From positions 11,623-75,622 of the forward strand of contig DCHF01000055.1 in assembly GCA_002315555.1 (NCBI GenBank): a stretch of 64,000 nucleotides of DNA, in the 5' to 3' direction. Positions 1-8,142 of this stretch are shown piece by piece. A program made the translations under genes and the position numbers. This DNA is from Lachnospiraceae bacterium UBA1759. Its GTDB lineage: Bacteria; Bacillota; Clostridia; Lachnospirales; Lachnospiraceae. Each line of letters opens with the position of its first letter. Within the stretch, counting starts at the first letter, position 1. Under the pieces are notes generated by a model that ran no database searches, was not told the origin of the DNA, and saw only the letters and a program-made list of their open reading frames with translations.

Positions 1-1
1 G

Positions 2-541
2 TGCTACACCGAGGGCAATTCCTACAAGGGCGTGCCGGAGATCGTACAGACGCTCGCGGACATCGTGGCAAAGAACGGCAACCTGCTTCTGAACATCGGC
101 CCGAAGGCCGACGGCACCATCCCCGCAGAAGACGCGGCGATCCTCCGCGGTGTGGGCGAGTGGCTCAAGGTGAACGGTGAAGCCATCTACGGCGCAAGAC
201 CGTGGCGCGTGGCCTCCGAGGGTAACTACGAAGTGGCCGACGGCTCCTTCTCCGACGCTTCCGCACCGGAATACACCTCCGCGGATTTCCGCTTCACGTT
301 TAACGGTGATGCGATCTATGCCATCGCAATGGCACCGGCAAAGGATGGCCATTACCTTCTGAAGTCCTTCGCGAAGACGACGGAATTCAATAACAACGCG
401 TTCACCGGTATCCTGAAGGAGATCACGATCCCGGGCTATGAAGGCGAGGTCAAGTGGTCCGTAAATGAGGAGGGTCTTACTATCGAGGCGCCGGAATATG
501 TGTCCGGAAACCCGGTGGTCTTTAAGATCATCGCACTGTAA
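2..541 (+). CDS. GH29 alpha-L-fucosidase, C-terminal part (5' end outside window)
   Basis: The reading frame is open from base 2 and runs 179 codons to a TAA, so only the end of the gene is present. The segment NGNLLLNIGPKADGTIP followed by LRGVGEWLKVNGEAIYG is characteristic of the end of the GH29 catalytic barrel. It is followed by a small beta-rich C-terminal domain of about 110 residues. GH29 enzymes hydrolyse terminal alpha-L-fucose with retention, using an Asp nucleophile that lies upstream of this window. A sugar isomerase starts 16 bases downstream and a GH95 fucosidase lies further along, which supports a fucosylated-glycan locus. Family assignment is firm; substrate linkage cannot be told from this part. 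Confidence 0.85.
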   Translation, partial: CYTEGNSYKGVPEIVQTLADIVAKNGNLLLNIGPKADGTIPAEDAAILRGVGEWLKVNGEAIYGARPWRVASEGNYEVADGSFSDASAPEYTSADFRFTFNGDAIYAIAMAPAKDGHYLLKSFAKTTEFNNNAFTGILKEITIPGYEGEVKWSVNEEGLTIEAPEYVSGNPVVFKIIAL

Positions 542-557
542 ACGACGGGAGAGTATT

Positions 558-1397
558 ATGAGAATCGGTTGTACCGTTACTTTTTCGAACGCAGAGGATC
601 TTGAGCTCCGTCTGCGTGAACTGACCGGGCAGGGCTTTGATAACTGCCAGTTGGTCAACTGGACGCCGGAGAGCTGGACCGATGAATTTGTGCCGGTCGT
701 ATTAGCGCTTCTTGACAAGTACAAGGTCACCCCGTCCGCGTTCTGGTGCGGCTGGGAAGGCCCCAAGGTCTGGAACTTTTATGAAGGCCAGGAAACCCTG
801 GGACTGGTACCTGAAAAGTGGCGCGCGATCCGTGTTCAGAACCTGAAGGATGGCGCGGATTTTGCGAAAAAACTGGGCATTACGGACGTGATCACACATA
901 TGGGCTACATTCCGGAAAATCCGCTGGATCCCCAATTTACGGCCTTTTGCGATGCTGTGCGCGAAGTTGCGGAGCATTGCAAGGCGAACGGTCAGAATCT
1001 GCTTTTCGAGAGCGGCCAGGAAACGCCGGTCACCATGCTGCGCTGCTTTGAGACCGTGGGCACCGGCAACCTGTATTGCAATCTGGACACCGCGAACGTG
1101 ATCCTGTACGGAAAGGCCAACCCGGTCGATGCGCTCGATGTCATCGGCCCGCGGGTCCGCAACCTGCACGCCAAGGACGGCTTCTACCCGACCAACGGTC
1201 ACGACCTCGGAAGAGAAGTTCCGCTCGGTGAAGGCAAGGTGGATTTCAAGGCGCTTTTTGAGAAACTGAAGGAACTGAACTACGACTCCTGGGTCACCAT
1301 CGAATGCGAGATCGCCGGTGATGCCGCTCAGAAGGCCGGCGTGGCCCACGCAAAGAAATACCTGGAAAAAGTTACCTCGGAGGTATACGGAAAATGA
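558..1397 (+). CDS. TIM-barrel sugar phosphate isomerase/epimerase
   Basis: This 279-residue protein belongs to the xylose isomerase-like / AP endonuclease 2 barrel family. Candidate divalent-metal ligands are spaced as in that family: Glu in LLFESGQET, Asp in CNLDTANVI, His in NLHAKDG and Glu in VTIECE. The ATG at 558 is chosen because GGGAGAG lies just upstream; the same frame is open further 5', but that part would overlap the fucosidase gene out of frame. The stop overlaps the next gene by four bases (ATGA), implying translational coupling with the Gfo/Idh dehydrogenase. Such pairs commonly act together on keto- or inositol-type sugars. The exact substrate is not visible. Confidence 0.85.
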   Translation: MRIGCTVTFSNAEDLELRLRELTGQGFDNCQLVNWTPESWTDEFVPVVLALLDKYKVTPSAFWCGWEGPKVWNFYEGQETLGLVPEKWRAIRVQNLKDGADFAKKLGITDVITHMGYIPENPLDPQFTAFCDAVREVAEHCKANGQNLLFESGQETPVTMLRCFETVGTGNLYCNLDTANVILYGKANPVDALDVIGPRVRNLHAKDGFYPTNGHDLGREVPLGEGKVDFKALFEKLKELNYDSWVTIECEIAGDAAQKAGVAHAKKYLEKVTSEVYGK

Positions 1398-2350
1398 GTA
1401 AGAAATTAAAAGTCGGCCTTGTCGGCGTCGGCAATATCTCCGGCGTCCATATGCCCGCATGGCTTTCCATGGAGGACGTGGAGGTGGCGGCGATCTGCGA
1501 CATCCGCCCCGAACAGATGGAAAAGTATCCGGACCTTCCGCACTTTGAGGATTTCAAGGACATGCTGGACAAGACCGACATGGACGTTTTGGACATCTGC
1601 CTCCCGACCCCGTTCCACGTGGACTATGCCTGCATGGCGATGGAAAAGGGCATCCATGTCATTACCGAAAAGCCGATCTCCCTGAAGAAAGAGGACGTGG
1701 CGCGTGCGTTTGACACGGCAAAGAAAAACAACGTGAATTTCATGGTCGCGCAGTGCCTCCGTTGGTGGCCCGAGTATGAAATGGTCCGCCATTATTATGA
1801 GTCCGGTGAATACGGCAAGCTGCTTTCCGCCCATATGTGGCGCCTCGGCAACATACCGAAGTGGTCCTGGGACAACTGGATGCAGGATGAAAAGCGCAGC
1901 GGATTCATTCCCTACGATCTTCACATTCACGATCTGGATTTCATGGTGTACGCCTTCGGCGCGCCCAAGGACTGTCAGCTCCGCCGCGCAAGAAGGCCCG
2001 ACCAGGACTATCTCACCGCGGATTATGATTTCGGCGACTTCTTCATCAGCTGCGAATCCGCATGGTATAAGGGCGGTTATCCCTTCCAGTCCGGTTTCCG
2101 CTTCCAGTTTGAAAATGCGCTTGTGACGAACGAAAAGGGTGAAGGCTTCAAGGTCTATCTGGGCGATGGTACCGTGTGCAAGCCGCTGGATAATACCGCA
2201 GGCATCGTGGATGCAGTCGGCGTGCCGTCCAGCAATGCTTATGCGAATGAGATCCGTTATTTTGCGGATTGTGTCAAAGCTGGTATCATGCAGGATAAAG
2301 TGAAGCCTGAGCAGCTGGAGACGGTGATCGATATACTGAATCGGTTCTGA
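1394..2350 (+). CDS. Gfo/Idh/MocA family NAD(P)-dependent oxidoreductase
   Basis: This 318-residue protein begins with a Rossmann fold (GLVGVGNISGVHM, residues 7-19) and contains the family's EKPISL motif with its catalytic Lys. It also has the DLHIHDLDF segment carrying the expected catalytic His. Family members oxidise or reduce hydroxyl groups of sugars and cyclitols. The start overlaps the upstream isomerase stop (ATGA). The last 30 or so codons are noticeably less G+C-biased than the rest and an A+T-rich gene pair begins 13 bases later. The protein is at the short end for the family, but its end (LETVIDILNRF) is a plausible natural C-terminus. Function family certain, substrate unknown. 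Confidence 0.88.
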   Translation: MSKKLKVGLVGVGNISGVHMPAWLSMEDVEVAAICDIRPEQMEKYPDLPHFEDFKDMLDKTDMDVLDICLPTPFHVDYACMAMEKGIHVITEKPISLKKEDVARAFDTAKKNNVNFMVAQCLRWWPEYEMVRHYYESGEYGKLLSAHMWRLGNIPKWSWDNWMQDEKRSGFIPYDLHIHDLDFMVYAFGAPKDCQLRRARRPDQDYLTADYDFGDFFISCESAWYKGGYPFQSGFRFQFENALVTNEKGEGFKVYLGDGTVCKPLDNTAGIVDAVGVPSSNAYANEIRYFADCVKAGIMQDKVKPEQLETVIDILNRF

Positions 2351-2363
2351 TAAAAAGGGGGAT

Positions 2364-3644
2364 ATGCGGAAAATTCTTGTACTTTTGATTATGATTGTTG
2401 GGATAACGTGTGGTTCTTTATCAGTTAACGCAGAAAGCGAATTTGTTAACGAAAGCGATATTCCGATGGGAATGTATGATTCGGCGTTCATAGAGAATGC
2501 ATATTTGTCACAGGAACTGTTCTATAAACTGTATTTGCGCTATTTGAATGTATCAGATTCGTTTTCAGATAGTTATGCAGGTGCCTATATTGATGAGTCA
2601 GGAGAACTTGTAATAAGGCTAACATCATTTTCTGAAGAAGTTATTGACACAATTGATGGTTTTTCTACAAAGAGTGGATATGTTCTCAAGGAGGCGGAGT
2701 TCAATTATAAAGAATTAACGGAGACAATAGAACGAGTTGACCGCAGAATTGCAGCATTATTTGAAAAAACAAACCAAGATTTGCTCCCGATTGATGAGAA
2801 ACTGTTAATGGCAATGTACCCTTGTACTGCAATTGATGAGGTCAACAATAGAATTGTTATCAGCTTATACATTTCAGATAATGTTGAGTTGAGCAGGGGT
2901 ATTGCACTTTTTGAAAAGATAATTGAACAATCTGCGATGTTTACATTTGAAAGCAAACCGGAACCTTATGGTAGTGCGTGTGCTACTACTTGGAGACCGG
3001 GAAGAAGGATATTTGGAGTAAATTCGAATACCTTGGCTGTTAATGGAGGTAGTACAGGATACAGAGTTCAGTGCAATGTTAATGGGACTGTTAAACATGG
3101 TTTTGTAACGTGTGGTCATGGTAATGCTGTAGGAACATCGTATTTCAACATATTTGAAAATATGAGTGGGACGGTGAATATAGGAACTGTTAAAAAAGCA
3201 TATTATGGTAATAATATGTTGGCAGATGTTGCTTTTGTAGAGCCTAATTCGAATTATGTTGTTTCGAATGCTATTTACTATACGAGTTCATCCGGTAATA
3301 CGCAGCAAGGAACGGTTTTAGATGGAACATACACAGTGCCTGCAGCAGGAAACAGGCTATACAAATCAGGCGCAACAACATATTTGACGTCGGAAATAAT
3401 AGCCAGTATTTATGCAAGTGATTATTTTACTCAACCTACAGGAGAAGTATATTATCAGTATAATCTGATAAGAGTGGATGCGAATATCGTCGATTCGGGC
3501 GATAGCGGCGGTGTTGCTTATGTGTTGAACTCTTCGCCCAATAGCGGAAAAGTTATCGGGATAGTAACTGCGAAAAAATCAACGGCATCGTTCTTTACAC
3601 ACGCAATCAACATAAGTACATATTTGGGGGCTAATCCATATTGA
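2364..3644 (+). CDS. Secreted chymotrypsin-fold serine protease (S1 type) with pro-region
   Basis: The 426-residue product has a signal peptide (MRKILVLLIMIVGITCGSL), then a pro-region of roughly 170 residues, then a protease domain. The catalytic triad is readable: His252 in TCGHG, Asp288 in ADVAFV and Ser381 in DSGDSGGVA. This order and the pro-region resemble bacterial S1 proteases of the alpha-lytic/streptogrisin group. AAGGGGG precedes the ATG. Base composition is clearly more A+T-rich than the flanking sugar genes, so recent acquisition is likely. The lipoprotein gene 10 bases downstream looks co-transcribed. The natural substrate cannot be inferred; self-activation by removal of the pro-region is expected from family knowledge. 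Confidence 0.87.
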   Translation: MRKILVLLIMIVGITCGSLSVNAESEFVNESDIPMGMYDSAFIENAYLSQELFYKLYLRYLNVSDSFSDSYAGAYIDESGELVIRLTSFSEEVIDTIDGFSTKSGYVLKEAEFNYKELTETIERVDRRIAALFEKTNQDLLPIDEKLLMAMYPCTAIDEVNNRIVISLYISDNVELSRGIALFEKIIEQSAMFTFESKPEPYGSACATTWRPGRRIFGVNSNTLAVNGGSTGYRVQCNVNGTVKHGFVTCGHGNAVGTSYFNIFENMSGTVNIGTVKKAYYGNNMLADVAFVEPNSNYVVSNAIYYTSSSGNTQQGTVLDGTYTVPAAGNRLYKSGATTYLTSEIIASIYASDYFTQPTGEVYYQYNLIRVDANIVDSGDSGGVAYVLNSSPNSGKVIGIVTAKKSTASFFTHAINISTYLGANPY

Positions 3645-3654
3645 GGACACTGGC

Positions 3655-4308
3655 ATGCGAAAAATTATTGCAACATTGGACACTTTGATAATAATATCCT
3701 TTTGTTTATTTTTTTGCGGATGCTTGCCACCTCAAAATTATGCCATCGCTCAACCTTCCCGACATCTGTTGAAAGTCATGGGCGCTGAAACGGCCGAAGT
3801 GAGGAAGTTTTATAAAGAAAAAGCAAATGAGCTGAAGGAAGACAGCATCGAAAATTCAAATACTGCCGATGAGCTGCCTGACAGCGCTGGAACCGTAGTT
3901 TTGTCAGAGGTGGAAGTATATTTAAAAATCTCCGGAGAGATTACAGAATGTGTTTACTGCAGAATTGAGGATGAGGATATTGCGGCAGCGACAGCTTTAC
4001 TGGAAAAATATCGGGATGAATATATTCAGTACAGATTTGCGGTTCGCTATGTCGTGCATGGGACGATTGGAAATGATGGCAGTTTTTTTCTGGCCGATGG
4101 TTTTTCTGAAGAGGTGTCAAAACCTTTGATTAAGCAGGTACTGGCGATTGGTGCAGTCGCTGATTACTATAACGTGACAGTGAGTCGTCGAGAAGTACAT
4201 GCATATGCCGAACAATGCGGAATACCGATCGATAACCGTGAAGGAAAAGCCTGGGCGGAATTTCTGTGCCTGAGGGATAAACTGATCCGATATCTGCAAA
4301 ATAACTGA
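3655..4308 (+). CDS. Small lipoprotein, possible SurA-like foldase partner of the protease
   Basis: This 217-residue protein has a hydrophobic N-terminus ending in a lipobox-like FFCGC with the lipidated Cys predicted at residue 23, so it should be anchored outside the membrane. I do not recognise a named family. The C-terminal half (about residues 150-215), including VLAIGAVADYYNVTVSRREV, has the helical pattern seen in SurA/PrsA N-terminal chaperone domains, but no peptidyl-prolyl isomerase domain follows. It is 10 bases downstream of a secreted protease and has similar A+T-rich composition, which suggests the two move and work together. A foldase, tether or inhibitor role is inference. Confidence 0.7.
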   Translation: MRKIIATLDTLIIISFCLFFCGCLPPQNYAIAQPSRHLLKVMGAETAEVRKFYKEKANELKEDSIENSNTADELPDSAGTVVLSEVEVYLKISGEITECVYCRIEDEDIAAATALLEKYRDEYIQYRFAVRYVVHGTIGNDGSFFLADGFSEEVSKPLIKQVLAIGAVADYYNVTVSRREVHAYAEQCGIPIDNREGKAWAEFLCLRDKLIRYLQNN

Positions 4309-4336
4309 AAACATAATACATACAAGGAGAAACACA

Positions 4337-5470
4337 ATGAACATAAGACAGGAATGGCTTGAACGCATGCTGAAGATCGTCACTCCGGTGATGGATGCAC
4401 TTTACGCGGGAAAACTGAAAGCGACGATGCCGCTTGAGTTCCACGAGGCCAGAAAAGGCTTTGCCCCGCTGGAGGCCTTTGGCCGCAGCATGCTGGGCTT
4501 TTCCGCATGGCTTGAAGTCCCGGAAGAGTCCCTGGACGCGGAAGAACGGGAGCTTCAGAAGATCTGGAAAGAAAAGACCGCTGTCTGCCTGAAAAACTGC
4601 GCCGATCCCACCTCTCCGGATTTCATGAATTTCACCACCGGCGGTCAGCCGCTTGTCGACACCGCATTCCTGGCCCATGCGCTGGTACGTGCGCCGAAAT
4701 TCACAGCATCTCTTCCGGAAGAGACGAAGAAGCTCCTTGCCGATGCTTTCCGTTCTTCCCGCGGTCAGGTTCCGGTAAAGACCAACTGGATCCTTTTCAC
4801 GGCCATGGTGGAAGCAGGCCTGTACCTTCTGGGCGAAGACTATGATCAGATGCGCATCATCTACGCCATCTGGTACTTCCAGGACTGGTATAAGGGCGAC
4901 GGTGTCTACGGCGACGGTGAGATGTATCACTGGGACTACTACAATTCCTTTGTCATCCAGCCGATGTTAACGGACCTTGTGCTCCTTTTCGGCGACGTCC
5001 TGAAGGAAGCGGAAAAGGTCAAGGACGTGACGCTCGAACGCGCGGCACGCTATGCCTCAGAGCTGGAGCGCATGATCTCTCCGGAAGGTACGTACCCGGT
5101 CATCGGCCGTTCCATCTGCTACCGCTTCGGCATGTTCCAGATGCTGTCGCAGGCGGCGCTTGAGCATATGCTCGAGGAGCAGGTCTCCCCGGCGTCCGTG
5201 CGCTGCGGTCTTACGGCCGCGATCCGCAATGTGATGAGCGCGCCGGATATGTTTGACGCAAACGGATTCCTGCAGCCCGGCGTGTACGGTCTGCAGCCGG
5301 AGCTCGCGGAAAGCTATATCAACATCGGAAGTCTGTATCTTTGCAGCGCCGTGTTCCTCCCGCTCGGTCTTGCCCCGCAGGATCCGTTCTGGGCGGATGC
5401 CGATGAAGACTGGACCGGAAAGAAGGTCTGGAGCGGCGGACACATTACGATCGATCATGCAATTGACTGA
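4337..5470 (+). CDS. DUF2264 domain protein
   Basis: The 377-residue product matches the DUF2264 pattern from memory: an N-terminal ARKGFAPLEAFGRSMLG region, then NWILFTAMVEAGLYLLG, WYKGDGVYGDGEMYHWDYYNS and YPVIGRSICYRFGMFQML. The fold is expected to be an (alpha/alpha)6-like barrel related to glycosidases and lyases, and genes of this family usually sit in carbohydrate loci. There is no signal peptide, so it acts in the cytoplasm. AAGGAG precedes the ATG by nine bases. The GH95 fucosidase follows after 19 bases, indicating one operon. No activity can be assigned. Confidence 0.8.
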   Translation: MNIRQEWLERMLKIVTPVMDALYAGKLKATMPLEFHEARKGFAPLEAFGRSMLGFSAWLEVPEESLDAEERELQKIWKEKTAVCLKNCADPTSPDFMNFTTGGQPLVDTAFLAHALVRAPKFTASLPEETKKLLADAFRSSRGQVPVKTNWILFTAMVEAGLYLLGEDYDQMRIIYAIWYFQDWYKGDGVYGDGEMYHWDYYNSFVIQPMLTDLVLLFGDVLKEAEKVKDVTLERAARYASELERMISPEGTYPVIGRSICYRFGMFQMLSQAALEHMLEEQVSPASVRCGLTAAIRNVMSAPDMFDANGFLQPGVYGLQPELAESYINIGSLYLCSAVFLPLGLAPQDPFWADADEDWTGKKVWSGGHITIDHAID

Positions 5471-5489
5471 ACGGCAGAAGGAGACCTGA

Positions 5490-7814
5490 ATGATCACGAC
5501 GGACACAAACAAATACGCGCACCTTTGCCCCACGGAAGGCGCTTTCAAATGGGCCGATGCCATCCCCATGGGCAACGGTTTTCTCGGCGCCATGGTCTAC
5601 GGCCACACGATGCGCGAACGCATCCAGTTAAACGATGACTCCCTGTGGTACGGTACCTATGTGGACCGTGTAAATCCGCTGGCATACGAGCATCTGAAGG
5701 AAGTGCAGCAGCTGGTCCTGGACCGGAAGTTCCGCGAAGCGGAGGACATCATGTTTTCCTATATGATCTCTTCCCCGTCCAATATGCGCCATTATACAAC
5801 GCTCGGCGAGCTGGATCTTGCGCTCAATCAGCAGGCACCGTTCCCGATGGGCTGGTACCCGGAGAGCGAAGGCAAAAACTACTGTTCCGATCTTGATATG
5901 CTGAACGGCGTACTGACCGTGGAGCACGAGCAGGACGGCGTTTCCTATAAGCGCGAAATGTTTGTTTCTTACGCGGAGAACGCGCTCTGCATCCGATTGA
6001 AGAGCGATAAGGAAATGGCGATCCGTCTCGATGTTACGCTGCACCGCGGCCCGATCTCCGACGAACTGATCCCGGATGACCGTCGTCCCGGCAAGTTCGT
6101 GCTGAACGGGGAGTGGACATCGTCCCATTATGACTCGTTGTACACCGTGGGCGGAAATACCTGCGTATTGAACGGCAACGAAGCCGGCACGCGTTTCACC
6201 TTTGGTGTGACCGTGAAGACCGACGGCACGCTGCGCGACTGCCATTCACGGATGATCGTGGAAGGGGCATCGGAGGTCGTTCTGTACCTTGCGTCCTCTA
6301 CCACGAACCGCGCGGAGGACCCGCTCCGGGCGGTCCTTGAACGATTGAATGCCGTGCGGGACAAGGATTTTGACACGCTTCTTTCACAGCACAAAAAGGA
6401 TTTCTCCTCCTACATGGAGCGCTGCACGCTGGACATCCCGGCGGACCCGGAGATCTCCCGTTATTTTACCTTCGGCCGTTATCTGATCGTATCCTCCAGC
6501 CGTGAGGGCTCCGCGGCGATGAACCTGCAGGGCATCTGGTGCCGCGAGTTCAACCCGATGTGGGACAGCAAATATACGATCAACATCAATCTTCAGATGA
6601 ACTATTGGCCGGTGGAAACGACGAACCTTTCCGAGCTTCACGATCCGGTCTTTGACCTTCTGCGCCGCATGGAGAAGAGCGGCACCGAGACCGCGCGGGA
6701 GATGTATCACGCCCGCGGTATGATGTGCCACCACAACACGAACTTCTTCGGCGACTGCGCCCCGCAGGACAATTACCCCGCCGCTACCTTCTGGCAGACC
6801 GGCGCCGCGTGGGTGGCCCTGCACATTTACGAGCACTATCGCTACACGAAGGATGAAGCGTTCCTTCGCACTTATTACGATCTTCTGGACAAGTGCGCAC
6901 TGTTCTTCGTGGATTTCCTGATCGAGGACCGCGAAGGGTACCTCGTCACATGCCCGACGCTTTCACCGGAAAACCGCTATATCACGGAAGAGGGCTATGA
7001 TACGCCCATCACCGCGGGGCCTGCGATGGACAACCAGATCATCCGCACCCTGATGAACGCTGTGCTGGATGCTTCGGAGATCCTCGGCATTGATAATGAG
7101 CATGCGGCGGAGTACGGAACGATCATCGAAAAGCTTCGTCCCAATACCATCGACAGTACCGGCCGCCTGATGGAGTGGGCCCGCGAGGAAGTGGAGTACA
7201 CTCCCGGTATGCCGCATACGTCCCATCTGTTCGGCGTCTATCCGGGCGAGGAGATCACCTGCTTAAAGACTCCGGAGCTTTTCAAAGCGGCGCGGAAGTC
7301 GCTGGACGTCCGTATCGAAAACGGTTCCGAACCCGGCGGTTGGCCCGGCGCGTGGTACATTCTGTTCTTTGCGCGCTTCCTGGATGGTGCGGGCGTTGAG
7401 AAGATGATCCGCCGTGTTATGGCGAGCAGCCTTTCCAGGAGTCTTCTGAACGCGCGGAGAGTGTTCCAGATCGATGGCAACCTCGGTGTCCTTGCCGGCA
7501 TCGCGGAAGCGCTGTTACAGAGCCACGAGGGCATTCATTTCCTGCCCGCGCTGCCTCCGTGCTGGAAGGACGGACAGGTGAGCGGCATGAAAGCCCGCGG
7601 AGACGTCACGGTAAGCATCGCCTGGGAAAACGGTACGCTGAAGGAGGCGGTCCTCACGAGCGGAAGCACGCAGGATCTGTTCATCCGCGGAGAAGCGCCG
7701 AAGACGGTCAACGCGGTAAAAGACGGGGGCACAACGGAAATTCTTGTGATGCCCGTACAAAACGGTTTTATGCTGCACGCGGAAGCCGGACAGGAACTTG
7801 TGCTGAACTATTAA
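5490..7814 (+). CDS. GH95 alpha-L-fucosidase
   Basis: This 774-residue protein has the GH95 layout: an N-terminal beta-sandwich opening with WADAIPMGNGFLGAMVYG and ERIQLNDDSLW, then an (alpha/alpha)6 barrel, then a short C-terminal beta domain. The likely catalytic acid is Glu494 in TLSPENRY, and the Asn-containing segment HHNTNFFGD matches the unusual base assembly of this family. GH95 enzymes invert and typically remove alpha-1,2-linked fucose or related galactose. No signal peptide is present, so it probably acts on imported oligosaccharides. AAGGAG lies upstream of the ATG. With the GH29 fragment at the left edge, the locus carries two fucosidase families. Confidence 0.92.
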   Translation: MITTDTNKYAHLCPTEGAFKWADAIPMGNGFLGAMVYGHTMRERIQLNDDSLWYGTYVDRVNPLAYEHLKEVQQLVLDRKFREAEDIMFSYMISSPSNMRHYTTLGELDLALNQQAPFPMGWYPESEGKNYCSDLDMLNGVLTVEHEQDGVSYKREMFVSYAENALCIRLKSDKEMAIRLDVTLHRGPISDELIPDDRRPGKFVLNGEWTSSHYDSLYTVGGNTCVLNGNEAGTRFTFGVTVKTDGTLRDCHSRMIVEGASEVVLYLASSTTNRAEDPLRAVLERLNAVRDKDFDTLLSQHKKDFSSYMERCTLDIPADPEISRYFTFGRYLIVSSSREGSAAMNLQGIWCREFNPMWDSKYTININLQMNYWPVETTNLSELHDPVFDLLRRMEKSGTETAREMYHARGMMCHHNTNFFGDCAPQDNYPAATFWQTGAAWVALHIYEHYRYTKDEAFLRTYYDLLDKCALFFVDFLIEDREGYLVTCPTLSPENRYITEEGYDTPITAGPAMDNQIIRTLMNAVLDASEILGIDNEHAAEYGTIIEKLRPNTIDSTGRLMEWAREEVEYTPGMPHTSHLFGVYPGEEITCLKTPELFKAARKSLDVRIENGSEPGGWPGAWYILFFARFLDGAGVEKMIRRVMASSLSRSLLNARRVFQIDGNLGVLAGIAEALLQSHEGIHFLPALPPCWKDGQVSGMKARGDVTVSIAWENGTLKEAVLTSGSTQDLFIRGEAPKTVNAVKDGGTTEILVMPVQNGFMLHAEAGQELVLNY

Positions 7815-7839
7815 GAAATGCGGAAATCCGTTGAAAGCA

Positions 7840-7868
7840 TTGACTTTTTGAACGGTTTTATGTACAAT
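7840..7868 (+). promoter_or_regulatory. Sigma-A-type promoter of the pheST T-box leader
   Basis: TTGACT (7840-7845) and TACAAT (7863-7868) are separated by exactly 17 bases. Transcription would start near 7875 and enter the T-box leader. It lies 26 bases after the GH95 gene stop. Confidence 0.85.
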
Positions 7869-7874
7869 ACTCTT

Positions 7875-8130
7875 CTACACAACGGCTATGACGGTGCACA
7901 GTAGGAATCGGACTTCCCAAAGAGAGGAGGCGGCGCGGCTGAGAACGCTTCCGGGTTCAATCCGAGGACGAATTTCACACCCGAGCTGCGGGGCTGAACA
8001 TTTCAGTAGGCTTCGCCGTATGTCTGCGTAAAAGGCTGAAAGAGTGCTTCCCGGACTCCGGGGAGAATAAGGGTGGTACCGCGGAATTTTTCGTCCCTGA
8101 GTTTGGAACTCAGGGGCGTTTTTTATTTTT
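7875..8130 (+). ncRNA. T-box leader controlling pheST
   Basis: This non-coding leader fills most of the gap between the GH95 gene and pheS. The T-box sequence AAGGGTGGTACCGCGG lies at 8069-8084 and a rho-independent terminator follows directly. The upstream half carries AGAGAGGAGG and GGCTGAGAACG, as in the apical part of stem I. The probable specifier region is ACGAATTTCACAC at 7969-7980, where TTT and TTC both read as phenylalanine. Uncharged tRNA-Phe should pair here and stabilise the antiterminator, allowing pheST transcription. The T-box motif is certain; the exact specifier base triplet is inferred. Confidence 0.92.
8094..8126 (+). terminator. T-box-controlled terminator
   Basis: CCCTGAGTT and AACTCAGGG form a stem around TGG, followed by CGTTTTTTATTTTT. 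It is the alternative to the T-box antiterminator. Confidence 0.9.
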
Positions 8131-8142
8131 AAGGAGAACATT

